Shown here one piece after another: positions 46,279-55,946 of a stretch of DNA of 63,979 nt. The position numbers were made by a program, and so were the translations under genes. Location: assembly GCF_014199205.1 (NCBI RefSeq), contig NZ_JACIJD010000023.1, positions 1 to 63,979 of the forward strand, read 5' to 3'. Each line of letters starts with the position of its first letter. The first letter of the stretch is position 1. Under the pieces are notes generated by a model that was not told where the DNA came from, did not search any database, and worked only from the letters and a program-made list of their open reading frames with translations. The stretch is from Muricoccus pecuniae. Lineage in GTDB: Bacteria; Pseudomonadota; Alphaproteobacteria; Acetobacterales; Acetobacteraceae.

Positions 46279-47181
46279 ATGATCGCCGAGCTGCGCACCT
46301 TCATCGCCGTTGCCCGCCAAAGTACGTTCAGTGCCGCGGGCGAGCGCGTCGGGCTGACCCAGGCGGCCGTGAGCGGGCAGATCAAGCGTTTGGAAGAAAA
46401 GCTGGGCTTCAGCCTGTTCGACCGCACGGGACGGTCCGCGACGCTGAACGCGGCGGGCGCCCGAACGCTGGCGCGGGCGCAGGAGATCGTGTCCCTTTTC
46501 GATGCGCTCGGCGACGCGGACGACGAGCGCATCGGCGGGCGGATACGGCTCGGGGCGATCGCCTCGGTCCAGTCGACGGTGCTGGCGCGGGCGCTGACCT
46601 CGTTCCGGCGGCGCTTCCCCAAGCCGCACGTCCACATCGTCCCTGGCCTGTCGCTGCACCTGCTGGACCGGCTCGACGCCGGTGAGCTCGACCTGGCCAT
46701 CATGATCCCGCCGCCCTTCGGCTTGCCGTCGGACCTGTCCTGGCAACCGTTGATCCGCGAGCCTTTCGAACTGGTCGTGCCCGCGACGGGTGCGGGTGAT
46801 GATTGGCGGAGTCTGCTGCGGTCGCGACCTTTCCTGCGCTACGACCGGGCGTCGTTCGGCGGGCGACAAGTGGAGCGGTTCTTGCGTGCCGAGCGCATCT
46901 CGGTGGCGGAGTCCATCGAGGTCGACGACGTGCAGGCCATGGTAGCGATGGTGGGGAGCGGCTTGGGTGTCGCCCTCGTGCCCATGGCGGAGGCGCATCT
47001 GCCGCTGCCCGCGAACGTCCGCGCCATCCCGCTCGGGGAGCACGGCTTTCACCGCGAGATCGGCATCGCCCGGCACCACCACCGTGACATCGCACCCGGC
47101 GTTGAGCATCTGGCACGATGCCTCACCCTGGCCGCCGGGCCCCGAGGGAACGGTGGCCAGGATCGGCGTGCGGAACGATGA
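46279..47181 (+). CDS. LysR-family regulator
   Basis: A 300-residue LysR regulator taking the ATG at 46279. The HTH is IAELRTFIAVARQSTFSAAG, VGLTQAAVSGQIKRLEEKLG and FSLFDRTGRSATLNAAG. The effector domain follows with LVPMAEAHLPLPANVRAIPL at the end. It is divergent from the VOC remnant and probably from the homoserine dehydrogenase gene beyond it. About 280 bases after its stop hold no gene I can support. Confidence 0.92.
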   Translation: MIAELRTFIAVARQSTFSAAGERVGLTQAAVSGQIKRLEEKLGFSLFDRTGRSATLNAAGARTLARAQEIVSLFDALGDADDERIGGRIRLGAIASVQSTVLARALTSFRRRFPKPHVHIVPGLSLHLLDRLDAGELDLAIMIPPPFGLPSDLSWQPLIREPFELVVPATGAGDDWRSLLRSRPFLRYDRASFGGRQVERFLRAERISVAESIEVDDVQAMVAMVGSGLGVALVPMAEAHLPLPANVRAIPLGEHGFHREIGIARHHHRDIAPGVEHLARCLTLAAGPRGNGGQDRRAER

Positions 47182-47464
47182 CCTCTCGGCCCTGACCCAA
47201 CACCGATGTCGGTCGCTGCGGCGGAGCCGAGCGCGGCGGGCCGCCCTGCCCCCCCTCGCGATGAGCGCCTGGATGGTTTGCGTCGTCGGGCGGAGGCACG
47301 CGCCCTACCCAAGCTGGACGCGGTGGGCGTGAACTGGCTGGCGGACTTCGATTTCGAGATCAAGGCCATCGCGCGCCTCCCCAATCCGCCTGACCGATCG
47401 GCGGCGGGCGTCGGAGGCGGGCGGGGACCGGGCGCACCAAGTACCCGGTCTCCTCATCGACCGG

Positions 47465-48496
47465 TCAAGCGGCGGCGCGCTCGGCGATCGGACGGCGGCG
47501 CAACTCGACCTGCGTGATCGCGGGCGGCGAATAGGCCGCTTCCAGCGAGCCCACGTCGACGCCCGGCGGAACGACACCGTCGATCTGGTCGAGGAGCCCG
47601 TTGTCCAGCACGACTTCGGCGCCGGCGAGCACGTCGTCGAGATGCTCCATGGTGCGCGGACCGATGATCGCGGAGGTGACGGTTGGATGGGCCACCGCGA
47701 AGGCCATGGCCATGTGCGTCAGGGACAAGCCGGCGTCCTGCGCTAACCGAATGAGCCGCTCGACCGCGTCCAGCCGGCGCTCGTCGGACATCTGCGTGGG
47801 AAACCGCCTCGCGCGCAGGCTGTCGGGCTGTCGCTGGCCGCGGCGGTACTTGCCGGTGAGCATGCCCATGGCCAGCGGGCTCCACACCATCACGCCCATC
47901 CCGTGGCGTTGGCAGACGGGCAGCACCTCGCGCTCGACGCTCCGGTTCAGGATCGAGTAGGGCCGCTGCTCGGTGCGGAAGCGCGCGAGCCCGCGCCGCT
48001 CGGCGACCCACTGGGCCTCCACGATGTCGGAGGCGGGGAAGGTCGAAGCGCCGATCGCGCGCACCTTGCCCGCCCGCATGAGGTCGGTGAGCGCCGACAG
48101 GGTCTCCTCGATGTCCGTGTCCGGCGACGGCCGATGAATCTGGTAGAGGTCGATGCGGTCCGTCCGCAGGCGCCGCAGCGAAGCCTCGACCTCGTGCGTG
48201 AGCCAGCGCCGCGAATTGCCTTGCTGGTTCGGGTCGTCGCCCATCGGCATGTGCGCCTTGGTGGCCAGCACGACGTTGTTGCGCCGGCCCTCGAGGGCCT
48301 TCCCGACGATCTCCTCCGACTCCCCGCGGCTGTAGCCGTCGGCGGTGTCGATGAAGTTGATGCCGAAGTCGAGGGCCTTGTGGATCATGCGGACGCAGTC
48401 GTCGTGGTCGGGGTTACCGGCCGCCCCGAACATCATCGCGCCCAGGCAGTACGGGCTGACCTTGATGCCGGTCCGGCCCAGCGTGCGGTACCTCAT
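47465..48496 (-). CDS. Aldo/keto reductase, last gene of a three-gene oxidoreductase operon
   Basis: A 343-residue NADPH-dependent aldo/keto reductase with YRTLGRTGIKVSPYCLGAMM, the catalytic FIDTADGYSRGESEEIVGKA, RIDLYQIHRPSPDTDIEETL and a C-terminal TSAIIGPRTMEHLDDVLAGA. AGGAG precedes the ATG. The two upstream genes on the same strand encode short-chain dehydrogenases at 34- and 56-base spacings, so the three are probably one operon under the LysR gene at 50351. Confidence 0.93.
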   Translation of the reverse strand: MRYRTLGRTGIKVSPYCLGAMMFGAAGNPDHDDCVRMIHKALDFGINFIDTADGYSRGESEEIVGKALEGRRNNVVLATKAHMPMGDDPNQQGNSRRWLTHEVEASLRRLRTDRIDLYQIHRPSPDTDIEETLSALTDLMRAGKVRAIGASTFPASDIVEAQWVAERRGLARFRTEQRPYSILNRSVEREVLPVCQRHGMGVMVWSPLAMGMLTGKYRRGQRQPDSLRARRFPTQMSDERRLDAVERLIRLAQDAGLSLTHMAMAFAVAHPTVTSAIIGPRTMEHLDDVLAGAEVVLDNGLLDQIDGVVPPGVDVGSLEAAYSPPAITQVELRRRPIAERAAA

Positions 48497-48529
48497 GGCT
48501 CTTCTCCTGGAGGTGTCGGGCCGGCCCGG

Positions 48530-49432
48530 TCAGCCGCCGGCGCGCGGCGAGAGCAGGTCGGCCAGGCCGATGTTGCGGAACATCTCGCGGCGCACGCGGT
48601 CGGCCACGCCGTTGACCACCTCGGCGCCGTCCTGCGAGGGGTCCACGTGCACCCGGAAGGGGCGCTTTCCGGAGGGCGCGTCCACCACCCGGACGATGGC
48701 GCGCGCCACCTCGGCCGGGTCGGCGTCGGCGGGCTCCAGGGCGGCCAGACCCTTCAGCGCCCGGTCGGCAACGCCGGCGTAGGGGCCCGCCTCGTATTCC
48801 TCCACCCTGGCCGTGTCGGTCGGCTTTCCGGCATGGGCGAAGTGGTTGGTGCCCTTGGTGAAGGCGCCGGGCACCACGATCGTGGTCTCGATGCCCCAGC
48901 GCGCCAGCTCGCCGGCGTAGGTGACCGCGAGGGAGTCCATCGCCGCCTTGGCCGCGAAGTACGGGCCGAGGAAGGGCGGCGTGCCGCCGCGGGTCGAGGA
49001 GGAGCCGACCCACACCAGCAGCCCGCGGCCCTGCCGGCGCATGTGCGGCAGGGCGGCGCGGTTGACGCGCTGCGCGCCGAGCACGTTGACATCGTACTGC
49101 TGCACGAACTGCTCCGGCGTGAAGGCCTCCGCCGGGCCGAACACCATGTGCCCGGCGTTGTGGACGATGACGTCGAGGCGCCCGGCCTCGGCCAGCACGC
49201 GGGAGACGCCCGCTTCAGCGGAGGCGTCGGACTGCACGTCGAGTTCCACGGTGCGGAGGTCGGCGCCGCGCTCCGCGGCCCAGGCCGCGGCCTCGGCGGC
49301 CCGCGGGGCGTTGCGGCCCGCCGTGTCGCGCATGGAGGCGTAGACGGTGTGGCCGGCCTCGGCCAGCGCGCGGGCGGTCATCAGGCCGAAGCCGGAGGAG
49401 GCGCCGGTGACGAGGATGACGTGGTTCGGCAT
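48530..49432 (-). CDS. Short-chain dehydrogenase/reductase
   Basis: A 300-residue classical-type SDR with the Rossmann motif ILVTGASSGFGLMTARALAE, VIVHNAGHMVFGP, the Ser in VWVGSSSTRGG and the YxxxK site in GPYFAAKAAMDSL. AGGAAACACCGACC precedes the ATG. It is the middle gene of the operon. Substrate unknown; the long C-terminus beyond residue 240 may help bind it. Confidence 0.93.
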   Translation of the reverse strand: MPNHVILVTGASSGFGLMTARALAEAGHTVYASMRDTAGRNAPRAAEAAAWAAERGADLRTVELDVQSDASAEAGVSRVLAEAGRLDVIVHNAGHMVFGPAEAFTPEQFVQQYDVNVLGAQRVNRAALPHMRRQGRGLLVWVGSSSTRGGTPPFLGPYFAAKAAMDSLAVTYAGELARWGIETTIVVPGAFTKGTNHFAHAGKPTDTARVEEYEAGPYAGVADRALKGLAALEPADADPAEVARAIVRVVDAPSGKRPFRVHVDPSQDGAEVVNGVADRVRREMFRNIGLADLLSPRAGG

Positions 49433-49488
49433 GGTCGGTGTTTCCTGTCGAGGGTGGGGGTGGTCCAGCCGGTCGGCGGCGGGCGGGC

Positions 49489-50232
49489 TCAGATGATCCC
49501 GCCGTTGGCGCGCAGGGTCTGGCCGTTGATCCAGCCGCCGTCCGGCCCGGCGAGGAAGGAAACCGCGGCGGCAATGTCCTCGGGCTGCCCCAGGCGCCCC
49601 AGCGGCGCGGCCTGGGCCATGCGGTCGATCGCCTCCTGCGGCTTGCCGTCGAGGAACAGCTTGGTTGCCACGGGGCCGGGGGCGACGGCGTTCACCGTGA
49701 TGCCGCGCCCCCGCAGCTCCTTGGCCAGCACGCTCGTCAGCGCCTCCACCGCCGCCTTGGTGGCGGCGTAGACGCCGTAGGTGGGCTGGAGCAGCGACGT
49801 GACACTGGACGAGACGTTCACGATCCGGCCGCCGTCGCGCAGCCGCCGGGCCGCCTCGCGCAGCGTGTTGAAGGTACCCCGCAGGTTGGTGGCGACGGTC
49901 TTGTCGAACAGCGCGTCGCTACTTTCCGCGACCGGCGCGAGGTCCATGGTGCCTGCGGTGTTGACCAGGACGTCGACGCCGCCGAACGCCGCCTCGGCCG
50001 CGTCGAAGAGGCGGGCCACCGCGGCGACGTCGGCCACGTCGGCCCGGGCGGCGGCGGCCCGACCGCCCGCCGCCTCGATCCGGCGGACCAGGGCCTCGGC
50101 GGCCGCGACGTTGCCTGCGTAGTGGACGGCCACGGCGAAGCCGTCGCGCGCCAGGCGCTCCGCCACCGCGGCGCCGATGCCGCCCGAAGCGCCCGTGACG
50201 ATCGCGGCCTTCCGGGTTTGGGTGCTGCTCAT
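49489..50232 (-). CDS. Short-chain dehydrogenase/reductase, first gene of the operon
   Basis: A 247-residue SDR of the FabG-like type: AAIVTGASGGIGAAVAERLA, VDVLVNTAGTMDL, the Ser in VNVSSSVTSLLQPTYGVY and the YAATKAAVEAL active site. Its C-terminus GGWINGQTLRANGGII matches the family end. AGGAG precedes the ATG at 50232. It is divergent from the LysR regulator with a 118-base gap that probably holds the operator. Confidence 0.94.
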   Translation of the reverse strand: MSSTQTRKAAIVTGASGGIGAAVAERLARDGFAVAVHYAGNVAAAEALVRRIEAAGGRAAAARADVADVAAVARLFDAAEAAFGGVDVLVNTAGTMDLAPVAESSDALFDKTVATNLRGTFNTLREAARRLRDGGRIVNVSSSVTSLLQPTYGVYAATKAAVEALTSVLAKELRGRGITVNAVAPGPVATKLFLDGKPQEAIDRMAQAAPLGRLGQPEDIAAAVSFLAGPDGGWINGQTLRANGGII

Positions 50233-50350
50233 CGCTTCATCTCCTGCCTGGGCCGCCGCGGGGACGCGGCGGGCACGGACGGAGATCTACGCCTTCCAGG
50301 GGCGCGGATAATCGGGCATGTTCCGGCTACAGTATCCGATGGGTCGGACA

Positions 50351-51256
50351 ATGGACCGCTTCGACGCCATGCGCGTCTTCTGCCGCATCGTGGAGCGCCG
50401 AAGCTTCACCCGGGCGGCCGAGGATCTCGGCCTGCCGCGCTCCTCCGTGACGGACGCGGTGAAGGAGCTGGAGAACAGGCTGGGGGTGCGGCTCCTACAA
50501 CGGACCACGCGCCACGTCAGCCCCACGCTCGACGGCGAGGCCTACCGCCAGCGCTGCCTGCGGCTGATCGCCGACCTGGAGGAGGCGGAGGGCGCATTCG
50601 CCGGCGCAACACCGCGCGGCCCGCTGCACGTGGCCGTGCATCCGACGCTGGCCAGCCACTTCATCGTGCCGCACCTGCCCGGCTTCCTGTCCGACCACCC
50701 CGGGGTCGAGTTCTTCCTCGGCGAGGGCGACCGCTACGTGGACCTGGTGCGGGAAGGCTTCGACTGCGCGGTCCGCGTCGGCGGCCTCGCCGACAGCGGC
50801 GAGCTGGTCGCGCGGCGGCTGGCGGCGCTGGAGGAGGCGACCTGCGCCTCCCCCGCCTACCTCGCGCGGCACGGTACCCCGCGGGACATCGACGCCCTGG
50901 GCGACCATTGCATGGTCGGCTTCCGCTCCTCGGCCACCGGCGCGGTGCTGCCGCTGGAGTTCACCATCGCGGGCAAGGTCCGCGCCGTCGCCCTGCCGTC
51001 GAGCATCACCGTGGGCGGGGCGGAGACCTACGCGGCGGCCGCGCGCGCGGGGCTCGGGCTGATCCAGGCGCCCCGCTACCGCCTGGAGGAGGACTTCCGC
51101 CGCGGGGCGCTGGTGCCGATCCTCGAGGCGACCCCGCCCACGTCCACGCCGGTGTCCGTGGTCTACCCGCGCGCCAAGCACCTCTCGCCGCGGCTCCGGG
51201 TTTTCATCGACTGGCTGACCGCGCGGTTCCGAATAGGAACGGCGGCGGCCGGCTGA
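50351..51256 (+). CDS. LysR-family regulator of the oxidoreductase operon
   Basis: A 301-residue LysR regulator using the ATG at 50351. The HTH is MDRFDAMRVFCRIVERRSFT, AAEDLGLPRSSVTDAVKELE and NRLGVRLLQRTTRHV. This is the subtype often found beside SDR and aldo/keto reductase genes that it induces. It is divergent from the SDR operon. A resolvase remnant follows its stop. Confidence 0.92.
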   Translation: MDRFDAMRVFCRIVERRSFTRAAEDLGLPRSSVTDAVKELENRLGVRLLQRTTRHVSPTLDGEAYRQRCLRLIADLEEAEGAFAGATPRGPLHVAVHPTLASHFIVPHLPGFLSDHPGVEFFLGEGDRYVDLVREGFDCAVRVGGLADSGELVARRLAALEEATCASPAYLARHGTPRDIDALGDHCMVGFRSSATGAVLPLEFTIAGKVRAVALPSSITVGGAETYAAAARAGLGLIQAPRYRLEEDFRRGALVPILEATPPTSTPVSVVYPRAKHLSPRLRVFIDWLTARFRIGTAAAG

Positions 51257-51329
51257 CGGCCCCGTGGGTGTCCGCTTCCCGCTCACCCCCGACAGAAGAG
51301 GCGCTGTATCGCCCCGTTAGTTGGGCGTT

Positions 51330-51699
51330 TGCGCGAGTTGGAAGCTCAGCGCGTGTCGCCGGTCGCGCTGAACGGGATGGCCTTCGCCTCTCCACCCAGC
51401 ACGGCCGCGTGATGGCCGCCGTGCTGGCGGGCATCGCCGAGTTTGAGCGCGAACTCGCGATCGAGTGCATCCGCTCCGGCATCGTGGCGGCCAAGGCCAG
51501 GGGCAAAAAGCTGGGGTGGCAACCCGGGCAGCGGCCGAAGTCGGACCGGCTCGCCCCCAAGGTGCTCGCCCTTGTCGCCCTGGGGCGTAGCTACCGCCTG
51601 GTCGGGCGCGAGGTGGGGCTGAGCAAGAACACGGTGGCGGGGATCGTAGGGCGAGCACGGGCCGGAGGGCGCGACGGCGGCACGCCGTCGAGGGGCTGA
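51330..51699 (+). pseudogene. Serine recombinase C-terminal remnant
   Basis: The frame from about 51388 (LSTQHGRVMAAVLAGIAEFE then RELAIECIRSGIVAAKARGK, PKSDRLAPKVLALVALGRSY and REVGLSKNTVAGIVGRARAG) matches the end of a Tn3-type resolvase, including its HTH. A short upstream piece (LRELEAQRVSPVALNGMAFA) lies in another frame, so there is a frameshift near 51388. The catalytic N-terminus is missing. It is unrelated in detail to the recombinases at 22.5 and 26.6 kb. Confidence 0.78.
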
Positions 51700-51768
51700 C
51701 CGAAGCGGGCCACCCTCCGCCGACGTCGGGCCTGAAACCGGGCGCGTCCGGGAGGATGGGGCGGGCCG

Positions 51769-52776
51769 TCACGCGTTCCCCCGCTCCGGTCGCCGCTCGC
51801 CCGCGGGGGTGGGTGGGCATAGCCAGCGCTGGATCTGGTCGGGCGTGAGATTGCCGCCACATAGGACGGTGGCGACGCGCCCGCCCCGGAACCGGGGTCC
51901 GTGCTCGATCAGGGCGGCGGCGCCGGCCACCCCGGCCGGCTCGACCGCCAAGCCGAGTGACTCGTGCACGAGGCGCATGGCGGCAAGGATCGACTCTTCG
52001 GACACGGCGAGCACCGCATCGACCGTCGCGCCCATGCAGGCGAGCGCATAAGGTACGGGCACGCGCACCGCGATGCCGTCCGCGATCGTGCGGGCCGCCT
52101 CGGTTTCCACGGCCGATCCCGACCGCCACGAGCGCAGCATCGACGGCGCGCCCTCGGCGACCACGCCGACCACGCGGCACTCGGGCCGCTCCGCTTTGAG
52201 CCAGGCGCCCATGCCCGTCGCGAGCGCGCCGTTGCCGAGCGGCACCAGCACCGCGTCGAACGCGGCGCCACCGCGCGTGAGTTCGACGGCGATCGTGCCC
52301 GCACCCTCGGCCACCTCCGGCACGGCGCCGTCCTCCAGGAACATGGAGCCGGCGGCCTCGGCGAAGGCGCGCCCCGCGAGCTTGGCCGCGTCGAAGTCCT
52401 GCCCTTCCAGAACGACACGGGCTCCGAGGCGGCGCATGGCTTCCACCTTGAGCGGGTTCGCCGTCTCGGCGGCGTAGATCACCGCCTCCATGCCGCGCTT
52501 GGCAGCGGCATAGGCGATGCCCTGGCCGAAGTTGCCGGCCGATGCCGACACGACCCGACGGACGCCGGCGGGCAACGCTGCCATGGCGAAGTCGGTCCCG
52601 CGGCCCTTGAATGACCGGATCGGGTTCAAGGTCTCCACCTTGGCCAACAAGGTGCATCCGAGACGCTCGTCCAGTGCGCGATTCCCGATCAGCGGCGAGG
52701 CGAGGAAGACGGGATCGACCGCGTCGGCGGCGGCGGCGATGCGGGACGGATCGGGCGGGCGGGGTGCATTCGACAT
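51769..52776 (-). CDS. PLP-dependent threonine/serine dehydratase-like enzyme
   Basis: A 335-residue fold-type II PLP enzyme. The PLP lysine lies in NPIRSFKGRGTDFAM (about residue 58). The Asn-containing SASAGNFGQGIAYAAAKRG, the Gly-rich VPLGNGALATGMGAW and VLCGGNLTPDQ complete the site. There is no C-terminal ACT-like domain, so it is more a catabolic dehydratase than a biosynthetic IlvA. It is divergent from an Lrp/AsnC regulator 81 bases away, which fits amino-acid-induced catabolism. Confidence 0.9.
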   Translation of the reverse strand: MSNAPRPPDPSRIAAAADAVDPVFLASPLIGNRALDERLGCTLLAKVETLNPIRSFKGRGTDFAMAALPAGVRRVVSASAGNFGQGIAYAAAKRGMEAVIYAAETANPLKVEAMRRLGARVVLEGQDFDAAKLAGRAFAEAAGSMFLEDGAVPEVAEGAGTIAVELTRGGAAFDAVLVPLGNGALATGMGAWLKAERPECRVVGVVAEGAPSMLRSWRSGSAVETEAARTIADGIAVRVPVPYALACMGATVDAVLAVSEESILAAMRLVHESLGLAVEPAGVAGAAALIEHGPRFRGGRVATVLCGGNLTPDQIQRWLCPPTPAGERRPERGNA

Positions 52777-52857
52777 GGGGCGAGGCTACGCCCGCACCGG
52801 TTCTGGTTTTCCGCGATTTAGGGCAAGTTTGCGCCGTTTCCGTGCGAAGGAGTGGTG

Positions 52858-53349
52858 ATGGCCGCCGAGGAAGCAGCGCCCATGGGCCTCGACGCCGTGG
52901 ACCGGCAGCTCCTGCGCCTCGTCCAGAAGGACGCCCGCCTATCGGCCGAGCGCTTGGCCGAGGCCGTCGAACTCTCCGCGTCGGCCGTGCAGCGCCGGCT
53001 GCAGGCCCTGCGCCGCGGCGGCGTGATCGTCGGCGAGGTCGCCGTCGTGAACCCGAGGCGGGTCGGGCGCCCGCTGACGATGCTGGTCGAGATCCAGATA
53101 GAGCGCGAGCGCCCGGAGCTGCTCGGCGCCCTGCGCCGTTGGTTGTCGAACGAGGAGGCCGTGCAGCAGGCCTGGTACACGACCGGCGAGGCCGACTTCA
53201 TGCTCGTGGTCACCGCCGCGAGCGTAGAGGGCTTCGACGCGTTCATGGAGCGATTGCTCGCCGACAACCGGAACGTGCGCAAGTTCAAGACCGGGGTCGC
53301 GCTGCAGGTGACCAAGCGCTCGCTGTTCGTGCCGGTCGATCCCGATTGA
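52858..53349 (+). CDS. Lrp/AsnC-family regulator
   Basis: The ATG at 52858 has AAGGAG with 5-base spacing; two GTGs just upstream are less likely. The 163-residue protein has the AsnC HTH (LDAVDRQLLRLVQKDARLSA, VELSASAVQRRLQALRRGGV) and the RAM amino-acid-binding domain (AWYTTGEADFMLVVTAASVE). Such regulators bind amino acids as octamers or dimers. It is divergent from the dehydratase gene and most likely controls it. Confidence 0.93.
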   Translation: MAAEEAAPMGLDAVDRQLLRLVQKDARLSAERLAEAVELSASAVQRRLQALRRGGVIVGEVAVVNPRRVGRPLTMLVEIQIERERPELLGALRRWLSNEEAVQQAWYTTGEADFMLVVTAASVEGFDAFMERLLADNRNVRKFKTGVALQVTKRSLFVPVDPD

Positions 53350-53635
53350 GGCAAGGCGAGGCAGCCGAGCGGAAACCCGCCGGCATCCCCGGAACGCCCC
53401 GAGCGGCCCATGCGCCCGCGCGTGGTCTTGGTAGGTCGGGCGCTGCTCGCCCACGTCGCCCCGCTGGGCCGGCAGCACCTGATGGCGGCCTCAAGCCGAA
53501 CAATCCAGGGGAGATACCAAGGGCCGACGCGGCGTAATGTTCACGCCCTGTCCCTTAATCATGATGGCATGGACCGCCCCCGCCCAGCCGCGCTCTTGCG
53601 GCTAAGCTGGGCGGGCAGCCCCGAGGAGGAGAGCC

Positions 53636-53893
53636 ATGCCGCACCCTGTCGCACCCCATGTCATCGGCCTCGACATCGCCAAGAGCGTGTTCCAGGCACA
53701 CGGCGCTGACGCCTCCGGGCGCGCCGTCCTGCGACGGCGGCTGCGACGGGCGGAGGTCATCGGGTTCTTTGCCCGGCTCAGCCCCTGCATTGTGGGGATC
53801 GAGGTCTGCCCGAGTGGCCACTACTGGGCCCGGGAACTGATCGCTCTCGGCCACGAGGTGCGGCTGATCCCGCCGCAGTTCGTGCGGCCCTTC
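53636..53893 (+). pseudogene. IS110-family transposase N-terminal fragment
   Basis: The frame PHVIGLDIAKSVFQAHGADA, then PCIVGIEVCPSGHYWARELI and GHEVRLIPPQFVRPF, is the DEDD start of IS110 transposases. It stops matching at 53893, where the IS481 element begins. The remaining three quarters of the gene is not seen on the far side of IS481, so a deletion accompanied or followed the insertion. Confidence 0.85.
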
Positions 53894-54993
53894 TGTCCGG
53901 TTGTGAGACCTCATTTGCGCGTTCCGCGATGAGGCGTGCGCGGGCGATGTCCTCTGGCCCGCACGATCGTCGGGTGTTTCGGGTTTGGGGCGGGCGAGCT
54001 TTCGTCGGGCTTGGAGGCGTTCCTTGACGACCTGATCGGGTGTCTTGCCGTTCAGGACGCGCTGGCGGCGGGCGTTGTAGGCGGCGTTGAAGCCCCGGAG
54101 CAGCTGCTCGAGTTGGACATGGGACGGGATGGTGATGCCGAGCACCTCGCTGCCGACCCGGCCGTTGAACCGCTCCACCATGCCATTTGTTTGCGGCAAG
54201 TAGGGCCGCGTGTGGCGGTACTCGGCGCCGAGTTCGGCGCAGGCGCGGGCGAAAGCGGGTGTGAAGCAGCTGCTGTTGTCGGTCAGCACGTGGGTGAGGC
54301 TGAAGGGAAAGCCTTGGCTGCCTCGCGCAGGAAGGCGATGGCGCTGCGCTCGGTCTCGTCATCCTTGACGGCCAGGTGGACGGAGCGGGACCTGCGGTCG
54401 ATGGCGACGTAGAGGTAGCGCTTTCGGCGCTCGCCATTGGCGGTCTGCAGCTTGGGCAGGTGCTCCATGTCGATGTGAATGAAGCCGAGGTCGTAGTCTC
54501 GGAAGGTGCCCTTGCCTCGGACCGGCCGGTCAGAGACAGGAGGACGTCTGCGGTTCAGCCCCTCGGCCTTGAGAATGCGCCAGACGCTGTCGCGGTTCAG
54601 GTGGGGCAGGAAGGGGGTCACCACCAAGGTGAGGTCGTCGAGGGCGAAGTTGGTGCTCCTCCGCAGGGCGCAGACCGCGGCGCGCTCCTCATCAGTCGCC
54701 TTCCAGGGCAGCTTGTGAGGCCGTGCCGAGTGGTCGAGGCAGTCCTCAGGACCTCGCTTGCGCCACTTGCGGATGGTCTCGCTGCTTACCCCAAAGCGCC
54801 TGGTCAGCACGCCAGAGGGCTCGGAGGAGCGGGCAATCTCGGCCCGGACGGCGGGGGTGGTGCGGGCATTGGGATGGATCTGGAGCACCGCTCACCTTCC
54901 TCCCTGAGCGGCGCCCTTCAGGCGCTCGAAGCGGTAGGTGAGGTCTACAATGGCCAGCCCACTAGGATTCCAACAATGTTCCGCGATTAGACA
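53894..54993 (-). mobile_element. IS481-family insertion sequence
   Basis: The element interrupts an IS110 gene on its left and the 3' end of a YjbR-like gene on its right. Both ends begin TGTC (TGTCCGGTTGTGAGACCTCA at 53894; the right end reads inward TGTCTAATCGCGGAACATTG). The inverted match beyond TGTC is weak, so the left end is approximate. The transposase is frameshifted. Confidence 0.7.
53960..54888 (-). pseudogene. IS481 transposase with a frameshift
   Basis: The N-terminal part starts at the ATG at 54888 (MLQIHPNARTTPAVRAEIAR) with a HTH (VLTRRFGVSSETIRKWRKRG) and the first catalytic Asp in GFIHIDMEHL. Near 54292-54300 one C is missing in a CCC run, and the frame ends at KAFPSASPTC. 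The expected sequence, with the second Asp in VLTDNSSCFTPAF and Glu in NGMVERFNGRVG, continues in the next frame. The lower boundary is approximate because the last residues run into the element end. It may be inactive or be rescued by frameshifting. Confidence 0.82.
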
Positions 54994-55370
54994 GCAACTG
55001 CTATAGGGGCTTCGAGGCCTTCAGGCTCTACCAGGGACGCGTGGCGCTTGACTAGGCGACTACCGGCCTTCCACCGCCATGCCGTCAACAGGAGTGGCCG
55101 CAGGGTCGCCTCGTCTACCTGAGTTAGGTTGACCTGAGTATAGCCGCGCAAGCCCCAACTGCCCGATGCTGATCGGTACGCCGTGGGTGCCGATGCGATC
55201 AGCCTGTCCTGCTCATGCGGCCTGAGCGCCACCATGCCCCACCCTCTATCTGGGTCGCCAAGGGTTGCGAAGATGCGCCCGCCGACACGGAAGTCCGGCT
55301 TGCCCAGGTGCACCCACTCCATGACCTCCGGCAGTTCCAGTGCAAGGTGGCGAAAGGTGTCTGGTGTCAC
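54987..55370 (-). CDS. MmcQ/YjbR-family protein, C-terminus cut by IS481
   Basis: A 127-residue YjbR-like protein from a GTG at 55370 (GGAGGGG upstream). It has TPDTFRHLALELPEVMEWVH, KPDFRVGGRIFATLGDPDRG and the typical end RPLLLTAWRWKAGSRLVKRH. The family folds like a double-wing DNA-binding domain, although its role is unknown. The stop codon TAA lies inside the IS481 end, so the last few residues (APIAVAV) are partly new. The core appears intact, so activity may be retained. Confidence 0.82.
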   Translation of the reverse strand: MTPDTFRHLALELPEVMEWVHLGKPDFRVGGRIFATLGDPDRGWGMVALRPHEQDRLIASAPTAYRSASGSWGLRGYTQVNLTQVDEATLRPLLLTAWRWKAGSRLVKRHASLVEPEGLEAPIAVAV

Positions 55371-55946
55371 GGTAGCAGGGCCCCTCCTCAGTATGAGGCA
55401 AACCTGCCGTGTGCCGTGACGTCTTGGAAGTCCGGGGCCGCCACCTTTCCGCCGCCTGCTCCTCGCGGCACGGCGACATCGCCTTCCTCACGAATTGCGG
55501 TGCCTCGTCAAGGTAAGGCGTGCTTTCTTTATTCTCAACATACTCATTCAAAAGTCTTCCCTTCGACCCGCGCCGGATGCCGCGTGTGAAGGTCGGGACG
55601 CCATCCATCCCCCCCTCTAGCCATCACGGCGCGTAGGCACGTCCTTGACGGGCCCGAGCACCGTGGCTCGGTGTCCGTTGTCCACAGAGTGGGTACGCCA
55701 CTTACCGGAGGATCCTACCGGGAATCCGGACTACCGGCTTTGGGGGATGATCCACGCGGCTCCTCGCCGGCACGTCGGACACTGTGGGCGCTGTGCCGCC
55801 TAGAAACTACGTTGACAGACTGTCACCAAACAACCGTTCGGCGTGTTGGAAATAGGCGACCATACTCCGCTCAGGGCGGTGAGGCATGGATTGTCGTGCT
55901 CCCGCCGCCGGGCTAACTGCCACCTCGCGAGAGGAGGTCGCATCAG
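55371..55946. other. Intergenic stretch upstream of the hybrid kinase
   Basis: About 575 bases without a supported gene. One AT-richer block (TTTCTTTATTCTCAACATAC near 55525-55545) stands out. The last part contains AGGAGG before the TTG start of the kinase. I see no RNA gene or insertion-sequence end. Confidence 0.4.

Noticed and set aside
47206-47517. 103-residue frame after the LysR gene
   Set aside because: No ribosome binding site or family pattern; the end becomes Arg-rich and overlaps the convergent reductase.
47903-49771. 622-residue plus-strand frame
   Set aside because: Antisense to the aldo/keto reductase and two SDR genes; no recognisable domain.
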